From positions 1 through 64,000 of the forward strand of contig NW_004454163.1 of NCBI RefSeq assembly GCF_000283155.1: DNA of 64,000 nt, read 5' to 3'. Origin of the DNA: Ceratotherium simum simum (Eukaryota > Chordata > Mammalia > Perissodactyla > Rhinocerotidae). Under the pieces are notes generated by a model, which searched no databases, was not told where the DNA came from, and saw nothing but the letters and a program-made list of their open reading frames with translations. The position numbers were made by a program, and so were the translations under genes. Below, piece by piece: positions 22,717 through 33,185 of this stretch (position 1 is the stretch's first letter; every line of letters begins with the position of its first letter).

Positions 22717-24267
22717 TTTTTCCTCTTTCTCTGTGTTTATATCCATGTATTAGGGAGGTCAGCTATGTCTCCCAATCTTGGAGAGGTGGCTTTATGTAAG
22801 AGACACCTAATGAGGCCCAGCAGTGCACTTCCCTCTCATCATCAATTCCAAATGTTCCAGGAGTGTTCCTTGTCTGTGCTACATGTGTCCTTCTGTTATG
22901 GTAAGGTTTCTCTCACTGCAGGTGCCCAGGGAGCTTAGGTTGTCACCCTAGCCAGCTGGTTGTAATGCTTAACTGCATGTGGCTTCTATGATCCTTTCAG
23001 TCACTTTATCAGGCATGGGGAGCCCCAGCACAGTTGGCTGCAAGGTCTAATAGCACCTTCCTATTACAGTTTTTCTGCTAAGTGTGTAGGCTCCCAGCAT
23101 GGCTGGTTGCCAGTCTTAGGGGCTTACAATTGCTGTAGGCCTCAGGCCTGCAATGCTCTTGTCAGCTCTCTCAGGGTTGCAGCTGAGTGGGCCTGGCCCC
23201 AGGCATGGGAGCACCCAATTGTTTCAGGCTTTGGAAGGTGGGGCTAATCCCTTATGTGGCTGTTTAATAAGCACAAGTCTGCTGCAGCTGATAGGCCCCA
23301 CCACCTGGAGGGCCACACACCCCATCTACACAGTCCTGCCTTGTGTACATGCCACAATGCACTGAAGTGGACCCATTTGCCCCACTGCAGAGGCCTGACA
23401 CACTCCACCAATGCAGACCCACCCCTTGAACATGCCCTGCCCTACAGAGGCAGACCACTTGCCTGGTTGCAGAGGTTCCAGGCACACCACCTATGTGGGC
23501 CCACAAGTTGCTTGAGGGCTTGCCCCTTTGAGTGAGGCCAGTTCTTACGGGGAGCTGCCAGACCTGGCTGAGCTGGAATAAATCAATGCTCTAGTCGGTG
23601 GGGCAGACCCCTGCACTAACAGGCCAGGGGAAGAACTCCAAAGACATCTGCCAGCATCTGTGTCAGCAGACCTGTAGTAGGTCAGAATAATGGCTCCCGC
23701 TGATGTCTCAGTCCCTGAAGACATCTCAGCTCTCACTGAGATGCACCCAGAGCCTCAGGTGAGTCTCTTTTCACCGAAAGACTGTGCACTTTTCTTTCTG
23801 GTGATTTTAGGTTGCTTTCTGAAATGGGTGAATTTGTGAATGGGCCCTTTAAGAGCTGGCTTTTTCCCACCTTATGTCCAATAGCTTTTCTGGGGGTATT
23901 CCTTGTTGCAGTTAATAACCAGCAAAGCCAGGTAGTATGACATTCATCTCAGTTGTGCTGAGTCCAAAAGCTGCTTATTGTGGTAACGCTCCCCTGCTCA
24001 GATCCTCTACTCCTCCAGGGAAGGCTTCGTACTTTAAGGTTGCTCCAGGTAGGTGTCATGGCTAGAAGGTGGCTTTTTTCTCTCTGGAAAGGAATTTCTG
24101 CCTCTTCCACCTCAGTCAGCACTGTCTCTTGTTGTGGGGCTTCTTTTTATCCAGTTTTCAGTTCTCTCTTAGAGGTAATTGTTCCAAGAGTAGTTGTAAA
24201 TTCATTGTGTCCATGGAAGGAGGTGATTTCAGAGTCTGCCTATACCGTCATCTTGACACTGTCTCTG
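22717..24267 (-). promoter_or_regulatory. L1 5' UTR (internal promoter region)
   Basis: GC-richer than its surroundings, between ORF1 and the L1 start. The minus-strand start AGAGACAGTGTCAAGATGAC is the L1 5' end and lies directly beside the right target duplication. Small GC-rich frames at 23153-23736 and 24069-24260 are 5'-UTR readings, not genes. Confidence 0.8.
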
Positions 24268-24910
24268 AGGAACACTTTCTACTGGTCAGGCACTTCAACA
24301 AGTGCCTGTGCTATTTGGCCTGTTTTGCAACACTTTCACTTTGCTTACCACCCTCAATCCTCTGGTTTATCGAACACTCTAAGGACACTATTAAGACTCT
24401 ATTGGCGAAATTTATAGAGACCCTCCAAATACCTTGGCCAAAAACATTGTTGTTGGTCCTTCTAAATCTCAGACCCACTCCCTTTGGAACTCATAAACTC
24501 TCACCCTTTGAGATAGTCACAGGATGCCCAATGTACTTGGCTCTTGCCTCTTTTGACCCACGGCTGATAAAAGGAGATATACTCCAGTATTGCAAAGACC
24601 TAATTACTTCTATTAAACATAACCATGTTTTGAGAAAGCAATCTTTTTACAGTGTGCTCCAGGGAAACAAAGACCTTAAGCATCACACCTTGCAACCTAC
24701 AGATTTCACCTATTGGAAAAAGACACCTCCAGAAAGACTCTCTTCAACTTTGCTGGAAAAGAGTAGATCAGGTACTGTTAACTCATCCTTGTGCCACAAA
24801 ACTCCAGGGAATAGACTCTTGGACTCACATGACACACCTAAAGAAAGCAACAAACTCTGACTGGAGCTGCACATCATCTGGTGACCTGATAGGAAGAATT
24901 TTCTGGAATT
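24268..24910 (+). pseudogene. pol: ERV integrase remnant, C-terminal part
   Basis: Viral sequence resumes with the right copy of the target duplication (24268-24280). It continues through STGQALQQV, the HFAYHPQSSGL phrase (24337-24369) and LQIPWPKTLLLVLLNLRPT, FGTHKLSPFEIVTGCPM and QYCKDLI in the frame 24069-24860. That frame begins in L1 5' UTR and reaches viral sequence by chance. The catalytic Glu just after SSGL is disrupted. Confidence 0.88.
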
Positions 24911-25313
24911 GAAGCAGATGACATCTGATGAGACACCTTTTCCGAGATGTCCGGACCAAGTCTGTTGGAAGCTTGTCTGCGAAACTATTATGATGACATA
25001 ATGCTTCAGATGATCTCCAATGCCTATAATCTTGATGACATATGGACTTTAGATAAGAAAAATGCCTGAGAGTTCTACCTCCTACCCCTGCTTGTTACTC
25101 AAATGTGGCCACAATAGGTTTCTAATTTATGCACTTTCCCTCTGACACGGGACAGGATACCCAGGAAAAGTCTCTTCTGGCATTGAGGGACAAAAGGCTG
25201 CTGAAATCAGAAAAACCTGACTCTTCATCAGCAATGCTTTCAGACAAAGATTTCAATCCAAAAGGAGAAATATGGAAATTAATAAAAAAAATAAATAAAT
25301 AAACTCATTACAG
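24911..25313 (+). other. ERV remnant between pol and 3' LTR; no env recognised
   Basis: Only about 400 bases separate integrase from the 3' LTR. I see no surface or transmembrane protein motif. An A-rich (AAAT)n stretch at 25279-25303 sits beside the expected polypurine tract; AAAAGGAGAAAT near 25260 is the best remnant of that tract. Confidence 0.65.
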
Positions 25314-25649
25314 TGAAGTCCGGAGGCCAAAAGGGAGAGCTACCGTGCCCTATTTCAATAATAGAGCCCAACAGGAAGAAGAAAGTCTTCCTCTTCTTGA
25401 CTGGCAAACAGCTTAACCAATGAGAGATTGTTATAACTCAGCCAATGAAAAACCAGTACTCCTCAAACTCTTTGTTTACAATAAGCACTCCTAACTTCCT
25501 CTTCCCCTCTATAAAAGAGTTTCTCATCCTCTTTGCTGCCACAGACTTGCGTAGGGCTTGCCATGGTAGCAGACCCAAATCACAATTCTTTCCCGATCCC
25601 AAATAAATCTATTTTTGCTGGAGAAATGACCGGGTATCTCTTTGTTTAA
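25314..25649 (+). repeat. ERV 3' LTR
   Basis: Pairs with 11256-11588. It keeps CTATAAAAGAGTTTCTC near 25510 and AATAAATCTATTTTTGC near 25602. Its last bases, CTTTGTTTAAGG, differ from the 5' copy. By eye the two LTRs differ at roughly one position in five, so the provirus is old. Confidence 0.88.
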
Positions 25650-25656
25650 GGTCAAC

Positions 25657-25815
25657 ACTTTATTAACTACTTTACATTTTTATTGCTCATAAATCCATAT
25701 TCCTCATAAGGTTGTTGAAAAGATTAAGCGAGATAATTCAGGGAGAACATCATGGAGGTCCTTGGTACACTGCAGTACTGGACAACCAGTAGATGTTATA
25801 ATTATTAACCACCTC
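25657..25815 (+). repeat. MIR, 3' half, continuing from 11148-11255
   Basis: Sense MIR second half: 'CTCATAAGGTTGTTGAAAAG' near 25707 followed by 'GATTAAGCGAGATAAT', then the tail 'CCAGTAGATGTTATAATTAT' near 25785. The head half lies immediately left of the 5' LTR. Confidence 0.75.
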
Positions 25816-27887
25816 CGGGGTAATAAAGAGTTCATTATATTCCCACTTAACTCTCACATGCTGTGTATTTAGTCCAAACAAGTGAATGTGAATATTTATT
25901 AAACCATTGTGTTATTGTCATTAAAAATGATTAGCTAAAGAAATATATCCTTTTCATTTAGAGAAAAGAATGACAACTCTATAAATATACTGTTTGTAAA
26001 GAGTTCTTAGGCTTAAGACTCAGTGCTTAAGCTTCATGGGTTATTTCTTAGGTTATGCACACAATTTCTGAAAGTCCAGCAAGTAACCTCATAAAACATC
26101 AGTTGATCCAAGATTTGCTCACAGAAGAATGAATTGATCCCTAAAAAAGATTTCTAAACTATTCCATGTATTAGATAGCAAAAAAGCTTTTATGAAATAA
26201 CCAAATTACTTTGCTTTTAAAATGTATCTATTGAGAAAAATATATACATGCATAATTTTCTTTCAAAAATAGTTTGATGATAATATTCATGATCAAAACA
26301 AATCATATGGATAATGTAAACTTTCCAAATATTATAAATTTTAATTTGTAATAAAACTCCCTTTATAAAGTATCTTGGAATCCCTTTATTTCATTTTATA
26401 ATACAAAGAGACAAAAGAAAAAATATTTATGAGCTGTTATAAAGAAAGCTACTACTAAGATTATCTACCATTAAAATGGAGAGAATTACATCTAAGTATA
26501 CATTTTGGAAGTTTTATTTGCCTCTAAATTTCTCAACACAATGATGCCATTAGCTTTTACCTAACTTCTATTGAATTGAAATGATATTTACAATAAAGTA
26601 AAACTCACTCTAGAGGCAATACAATAGTCCTCAGATATGTGAAATCATTCCTTTTCTTTGTGCTTAGATTCCTTTAATGAGCTTCAATCTGCAGTTTACT
26701 CATCTTTTTAATAGTAGAGACTTTGGGGAATTAATGAAAATAATTGTGTATCTAGTAAAAGAAAAATTGAGATGGAGGTATTAAACAATCACATTTTATT
26801 TAGTTAGTTAAATACACAATTTCCTTTGCCAAAAATTCTCTAGACAAATGAAAGGAATTAGGATGGTTATCCAGCAAATTTTCTGTGAACTTCCTCTCAA
26901 CTAAGCTCGGCATTAAGCAGAGATTTATCACAAAAATACAAATATTGTTTCACATCTTTAGCATTCTACGAACAGAGTAAGGAGCATGCAATGAAAGAGA
27001 TGATTCCAAAAGTATACGTTAAATTTCTATCTCTATCAGAATCTTTGTTATTTCCACTATCAGAAATATCATTCTTGGTTAGGGGGAAAAAAAAGAATTC
27101 AGCATATCTTTTCTGAAGGCAAAGAGAGCTATTAACAGTCCCTTAAATGCAGGCTCTCTGCAATCATACCTTTTTAAATGAGCCTTACTGAATACAGCAA
27201 TGTCAGCATGTTATCTTGTAAGGAAGGATAAAATTATGCATCCTACTTACTGAATTATTAATGGTGATTAATTTCTCCAACAGTCGCTTTTGATTTAAGG
27301 GTCATAATCAGAAATGCATTTGCTAATTCACAAGAGCAAAAATTGAAATATTAGCCAACACACTTCCATTGTCCTACTCTAAGGGTCTATTTCAAACCGA
27401 GTACGTTATTCAGAAAAACTTTGGGAAATGAAGAGTAGCCTTGAGTTTTCAATGCAGAGTGGTAAGGAAGAACTGGTGTTTTGAGAACACCAAAGTGGAG
27501 CAAAATCCTTTGAAGTGCAAACAATCACATTTTAGACATATACTTACCACCCCAGAGGTCACCAGAAAGAGTAATCAGCATTTTATACTGGTTGCAATTA
27601 CACACTTAAAATGAATATTAGAGTGCTTTCTCAAGGCAGCCAAAGGCAATCCTTTCATTTCTGTCACTGGAGTTGGTTTAACTAAAGGAATAAAAGAATA
27701 AGATTACTGCATTAAAAAAACAAGACAATTTGACACCCAAACAAACAATAAAACTGTCCCCTGAAAATATAGAATTTCGCATAAAAATCTTAGTGGTTGT
27801 GTGACTTTATTTAACCTCTCTATTCCTGCAAGTGTATATGCAAAATGATTCTTCTGTTTAAGAGAGTAAAATCTGACTACTTTCATC
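25816..27887. other. Unassigned single-copy-looking sequence
   Basis: About 2 kb of AT-rich DNA without a recognised repeat. No open frame over 60 codons stands out. It is a candidate for conserved non-coding comparison. Confidence 0.6.
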
Positions 27888-28345
27888 CCAAAAGGGGGGA
27901 TTTATTGTAACCTAAAGGGGCTCAAAGAGTCAGAAAAAAGAGGGAACAATCAGGCCTGGGGAAGCAGGGTGCTGGGGTAGCTTCGAAGATCTCAACAGGA
28001 GGAATGCAGACCTCCCTTTGGACTCCTATTAGGAGAATATTGAGCTTCAGTCTTCTTGTGTCCTCGTGTATCTCTCTTCGAAATTTTTATCATTGGTAGA
28101 GAACCCATCAGCCCTCACTTGGATCATGAGTATGCCTGTGGCAAGTGTGGGGACTGAGGAGTGGGAACAGGATTGGGGAAGGGAGCAGAGGGAGAGATGA
28201 TAGTTGTATGCAGGATACCAGTATGGCAGTCTCACTAGATCACGTGGAAGGAGGCAGGAGGATTTTTCCAATGAGAAGAGAATGCTTTCTCTAGACGGGG
28301 AAAGAAGATGCTGGACGGACACTGCTCCCCACTCCCACAAAAGAG
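27888..28345 (-). repeat. Unassigned discrete block, possible LTR
   Basis: GC-richer than its flanks, ending on the minus strand with an AATAAA (complement of 27901-27906) and a C/T run, with a purine-rich body. A 97-codon minus frame at 28047-28340 shows no family. It resembles an old interspersed repeat in outline; I cannot name it. Confidence 0.35.
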
Positions 28346-28359
28346 GGAAAAAAATATAA

Positions 28360-28415
28360 CTATCTGCACAGTGACAAGAACATAGTTAGTACTCAATAAA
28401 CATTAATCCTAATGA
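28360..28415 (+). repeat. MIR/L2 tail fragment
   Basis: 'TAGTTAGTACTCAATAAACA' near 28384 is the typical MIR/L2 3' end. Confidence 0.5.
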
Positions 28416-29249
28416 TATATTTGGATATACTCCGGATTATTAGTAGGCCTAGAGTAAACTAAATAAATTCAAGAATACGTTTATTCTAGAAAGTGTGTCT
28501 TATTTGTGCCCTTGAAAAAAATAGTCTTTTAAGCATTTCCGTCTTAATTATTTTTCAACTTCCCTATGATTCTTAAAAAAACAATCATTTTTTTCTACCT
28601 TAACTGGAAATGAGAGGCAAGGACTTCCTTCTGAGCTGGGTCAAAGTTAAGCAGAAACGTATTGGATGTTGTATTCATCTTCAGTGCGCAAGCTGCACAA
28701 AGTTCTTCTGGAATCACTCCACTTTCAGAGGTAACTCTCCTTAATAATTCCAGCCACATGGTGAGTATCTTCCTGCTCTCATCATCCAGCCCTTATCACA
28801 ACTCTTATGAATTTGACAGGTGAGGGGTCTTACCGGTTGCTCTATTGGGTTGTCCCTATTTGGGTGAAAGAATTCCTAGCGGAAAAAGACTTGGACACAA
28901 ATAAGAGCCTGCTCTAGTACAAGCCATTTTCCTTGCCTGCAAAACCAGTATGAGATTCAGCAATTCCTGCCCAGTAATCCTGTTTTGAGTTGTTGATCTA
29001 CCAGCCCCTCCATGCCTCATTTTCAGAGTCCATCACTGTAGGACAACACTCACATACATTATTCAATTTAATTCTGCTACCAGGCTACTCTGTGTCATGC
29101 CCTCTGTGTTTGTTCCCGTATATTTTATTACTGTTTTCTTCTTTCCTTCCTTCATTCTTTCTTTTTCTTCTTAAGTAGGCGCAGAAAAATGCTGTGCAAA
29201 CTCTGAATTTAATGAGGATGCAGTAGAGTATAATAAAATCATTTAAAGA
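28416..29249. other. Unassigned sequence
   Basis: Nothing recognised except a short TTC/TTTC-rich tract near 29134-29175. Confidence 0.5.
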
Positions 29250-29680
29250 GGTAAGATTTATAGTCCTACATCTGAGTCAGTCACTAACTAGCTGTGGGAT
29301 AAGAACAAATCTGTTAACCTTCCTGGGCCCCAGTCTTCTCATCTCTAAATAGAGAGGATTGTTTAAAACAACAGTTCACTAACGTCCCCCTTCCACCAGC
29401 CAATTGTGCGCCAAGCAGTGTATCAGAATTTCCTGCATGGCCCTGATGGCTGGGTGTTCCTTTAAAATTATACAAGTCTCCTATTACCCTGCCAAGGTCC
29501 TATGAGGCCCCTCCTTGTGCTCTCTTCCGGAGAATCCCTTTACTAGTCACGCTCACTGTTACTGATGAAGTGTGTTGCTTTCTCCAGGAGCACTGGGGCA
29601 ACGTCAAGGTTGGGAACCACTGGTCTGGACCATCTCAAAAGTCCCTTCCAGCTCTGACACCAATTCTAAGTAGGTTTGAG
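29250..29680 (+). repeat. MIR-type SINE split by a nested element
   Basis: 'TCACTAACTAGCTGTGGGAT' and 'AACCTTCCTGGGCCCCAGTC' (about 29281-29335) form the left half. 'GACCATCTCAAAAGTCCCTT' at 29628 then 'CCAGCTCTGACACCAATTCT' resume it. The sequence between 29369 and 29622 is foreign to the MIR. Confidence 0.6.
29369..29622. repeat. Candidate hAT/Charlie-type MITE inside the MIR
   Basis: Its ends are inverted relatives: CAGTTCACTAACGT on the left and GGTTGGGAACCACTG on the right, whose complement is CAGTGGTTCCCAACC. These resemble the CAGTGGTTCTCAA ends of hAT-Charlie MITEs. No transposase reading is present. The family is not assigned. Confidence 0.5.
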
Positions 29681-30759
29681 TTGATCACATTCTTTTATCT
29701 CTAAAGATAAATCAAGGACTCCTCTCCCTCCAAGAGAATATATGCCAAGGACATGTAATTAGGCCACTGTACTAAGGGGTGCAGCTTTTAGAGGGGAAAT
29801 GAATTGTAAATAGTACAGGACCAGGACAACTCCTTTAAAAACTGCTCTCTTCATATGGCTCTGCTCTTATCTTTCTCCTCTTCTAGTGTAGTGACAGCCC
29901 TCCCTGTATTTGGAAAGCAGAGTGGGACCAGGGAAGGGTCTAGAAAAATAAAGGCATGGGCTAGGCTTCTCATGGACCATTGCACTGCCCCCATGGAATA
30001 GCACAGCTTAGCTGGGAATTCAGGGCTGAAATGCAGGCAAATAGAAAGATGATGCATCTGTCTGTTGTGCATTTTCTGCATTTATTCCCTAGGAACCTAA
30101 GAAGCATACCAACTAGTGCCTGAGTCAGGGGTTGAGCATCCCAGATAACCTAGGAAACACAACTTTGAGTGGAATATTAGCCAGTCCTGATTTTTAACTG
30201 CCAGAATCACAACTAGTTAAAAGTAAGAGTTTTAAATCATGAGAAAGGGAGCTGCATCATTTGGATTTCCTTATTTTAAAAACAACTGTTTAGGAAGTAG
30301 TTGGTGTAGTTGGTCTGTGTTAAATATTTTTTTCCTCCAAAATAATTTTTACTGAAAATCAATGAAGTTTAAACAACATTTACTTTTTACCTACTATGGA
30401 TAAAGTATGGTAATCAAGATATATTGATTACCTTGAAGGAATTTAGAATATAGCAAGAGAAACGAAGTTAAAACATATCTTATGTACCATGTCTTATGAT
30501 AGGGGTATGGGTAAATATTTTGGAGTCACTGTAATGCTAGAAATGGCCTATCTTGAACATAAAATGTAATACTTTCATGTTCAAGTCCAAATCTTTTGCA
30601 TGACGTAACAGGTTCTCTCTCGTCTGATTCATACGTACATTTCCAATCCCTTCCTCTTGTTTCAATTTATAACCTAGGAATATTAACCTACATGGAATTT
30701 CTAAAGATGGGCCATGTTCTCTCGTTCCTCCATTCATGCCTCTTTGTTTTTTTGTTTCT
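29681..30759. other. Unassigned sequence
   Basis: No gene. Short opposite-strand frames at 29851-30081 and 30537-30778 lack motifs. Confidence 0.5.
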
Positions 30760-30885
30760 CTGTTCATTTCCCAATTAGGCTATAACAGCCTCATGGGGAG
30801 ACTTTATAGACCCTCATAGCCACATACCTGGCACAGAGCCTGGCGTATAATCGGCATCCGTAAAGATTTATGAAATTAAACTGAA
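30760..30885 (+). repeat. L2 3'-end fragment
   Basis: 'CATACCTGGCACAGAGCCTG' near 30822 and 'AATCGGCATCCGTAAAGATT' near 30849 follow L2 end order. Confidence 0.6.
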
Positions 30886-32999
30886 TTAATAACTTATTCT
30901 CCATGAGACCTTGCAAGCAGAAATCATTGCTTCTCTTCAGTGCTTTTGCAGTGTTTTATTCTTTCCAGCATTTTATTCTTTCTTCTCTTTATCACTTAAC
31001 TGTGGAGGATTAGGGTGATGTTCTTCTCTCTCTTCTCTTCTTTCGCCATCTCATTGCACAGGGCTCACTGCATACTGGCGTCAAATGTATTAACTGAATT
31101 AATTATAAATAGACTACGGGCTGATCAAACACCTTAGCCAGTAATATCAACGGATATTATCTTAATTATTTTTCCTAATTGTCATTTTTTAGTGCTCCCA
31201 AGATTTCAGACACTATATTTGATGCCATGAAATGTTAAGTCTTATGTTCAGGATTGTTAAGACCTATTCTAGTGAGAAAAGCAGCAAAAGTTAAAATAGT
31301 CAAGTATTTAGAAGGTCAAGCAATAAAATAAAGATATATAACAAGTGTTCTATAAAAAAGCACCTCTTAGGCAAGTGATTTTCTCAGAAATGTAGTCATG
31401 AGAATTTGACTTTCTAGAACTTTCTTGTTGCTATTAAGGTGATTCCAGGCATGAACAATGCCTGGTAAACAATTCCAGGTAGCAAATAAGCACCATCACT
31501 GGATTCCTCCTGCCCGTCCAGCACTCCTGTCATCATGGGCTGCAGCCCCTTCATTCCTGTTACAGCCAGTTCTCGTAGAAGCCAGCTTCCATTAAAGTTG
31601 CTGCATATTTTCTTCCCCTGGCTCTCCCCATTTTCCACCACCCCAATAACCACAAAATTTATGAAAATGAACAATAAACAAAAATATTGGAATAATACCT
31701 CCTACTTTCTACAGGTTTTTTTAAAAAAATCAAACAAACATAAGAAATGTAATTAGCTAGCTCTCTGTGATAGGCTTTTTGAAAGGTAGTTTTTATCTAC
31801 AACTTAATTGGCATAAAATATTTGAAACTTTGCTCATTGGTGAGCACTCCAGAATATTTCCCTCCAAATTCTAACCTTGGAACTTTACTTGGGTGATTAT
31901 CAAACCTAAGAATTGCAAAGAATATCTAGGCTTTCCTTTTTGAAATCAACTTCATAACGGCAAAACAAGAATCTAGCTCAGTTTTTTGTTTGTTTGTTTG
32001 ATTGATGGATTTTTATTTGTGTAGGTGGTTTTATCTAGCCTCTGACAGTATAACAGGTACTTGGACATAAACACTTGCATTTTCTGAGTAGCTCACAAGC
32101 TGTCCAACGCTAAAACCCAAGTTGTGATTCAGTGACAAAAATATATTTTAAAAGTCTGTCTTCTTTCTGATTTGGGAAAATTCCAGGCTGAACTACTGGG
32201 CTTTAAAATGATTATACAGTACTTTTCAAAAAATTACTTCTGGCCTCCGTGTTGGAGACATTGTGATTAAATTACGGAGGAAATATTCACCGTCTATTTT
32301 TCAGTGTGGAGGGAAAGATTCATTAAGTCATATCTATATCACGCTTTGAGCAGTTCAGTAGCCAGGAAATATGTTGTCATGACTTCATTAATCGTTCATC
32401 ATTGTCCACATTAGAATGTCCACATAAGCTTGATGTTCAAAATAAACTATTCTGAGGCTGAACTCAAGCCATATACATCTAGTGGTATATTCGGAAGCAA
32501 ATTCTACTGGTATATTCCTGAAGCAAAGGAAAGTCAGCTGATCAGAGCAGCATAACTTTAAAACACTGAATTTCACTGAAGACTTTCTCTCTCAAATTTA
32601 CTTTTGAGCTCAAACTAAGCAAGATAAATTATATATCCAAATGTGTTTTTCAGAGAAAAATATTAGAAAATGAAAAATAGAGGTTAGCTTGCCATGGCCT
32701 CAGCAACCTTAACTGGAGGATCGCTACCACTGTCCCTTAAATTAGATTTTCAGTGAGATCTGCTACTGCTATTCAGGGCTTGTCCTTGGTATATCTTGTG
32801 CCGCAGAACTGCAAACAGCAGAACAAGCAATTAGATCAGCTCAGGTGGATGTGTGATTCTGTCCTAAACTTGTTAAGAGTTTGGACTACAAACAATATTA
32901 AATAGTAGACCATAGTTGATCCTAAATTTGGTTTCTTTAAGGTACTCTATTTCATTGTGATCTGGAGGCAGCACTGCATCTACAGAGTGGTTCTTGGGG
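30886..32999. other. Unassigned sequence
   Basis: About 2 kb without a recognised repeat or gene. Opposite frames at 31414-31756 (about 80 codons) have no family motif. Confidence 0.55.
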
Positions 33000-33185
33000 A
33001 ACTGGGAATTGGGTCAAATAAGAATCACCTGGGAAGTTTTTAAAGCATACAAATACTCATACTCCTGATTCAACCCTCCATTCCAATTCTCTAACTTTCT
33101 CCACCCGTAGGTGTATGTAATTTGAAAAATCGATTTGATATTTTTGATACCCTGTACCTTCAAATATCACAAATTACAGATCGCT
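33000..33185 (+). repeat. Possible MER5A-like hAT remnant
   Basis: 'AGAATCACCTGGGAAGTTTT' at about 33021 is the hallmark phrase of MER5A-type MITEs. The right end is decayed and no terminal repeat could be fixed. Confidence 0.45.

Larger units (their letters stand above)
18367..24267 (-). mobile_element. L1: L1 retrotransposon, 5' end present, endonuclease region missing
   Basis: Antisense L1 of about 5.9 kb. On the minus strand it begins with AGAGACAGTGTCAAGATGAC, a typical L1 5' start, followed by a GC-rich 5' UTR, ORF1, a shortened ORF2, a 3' UTR and a poly(A). The 3' UTR end matches the L1s at 36,430 and 58,230, so all three belong to related subfamilies. It sits inside the ERV integrase. 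ORFs are broken by stops. Confidence 0.93.
11256..25649 (+). mobile_element. Class I endogenous retrovirus (ERV1), decayed provirus with nested insertions
   Basis: Order is LTR, leader, gag, protease, reverse transcriptase/RNase H, integrase, short remnant, LTR. The gag zinc knuckle (single CCHC), the pol phrases and the TG-start LTRs are gammaretrovirus-like. Pol resembles the HERV-H/ERV9-like class I groups, and I make no finer assignment. Every gene carries stops and frameshifts. After removal of three SINEs and the 6.8-kb L1 insert, the viral part is about 6.8 kb, short for a full class I provirus; env is the missing part. It is inactive, with stops throughout and key catalytic residues lost. 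Confidence 0.9.

Noticed and set aside
23150..23740. GC-rich segment as a CpG-island promoter
   Set aside because: It lies within the L1 5' UTR and shares orientation and order with the L1.
24069..24860. 263-codon plus frame, the longest in the window
   Set aside because: The first third is L1 5' UTR read backwards and the rest is ERV integrase. It is a chance fusion with no upstream promoter or start context.
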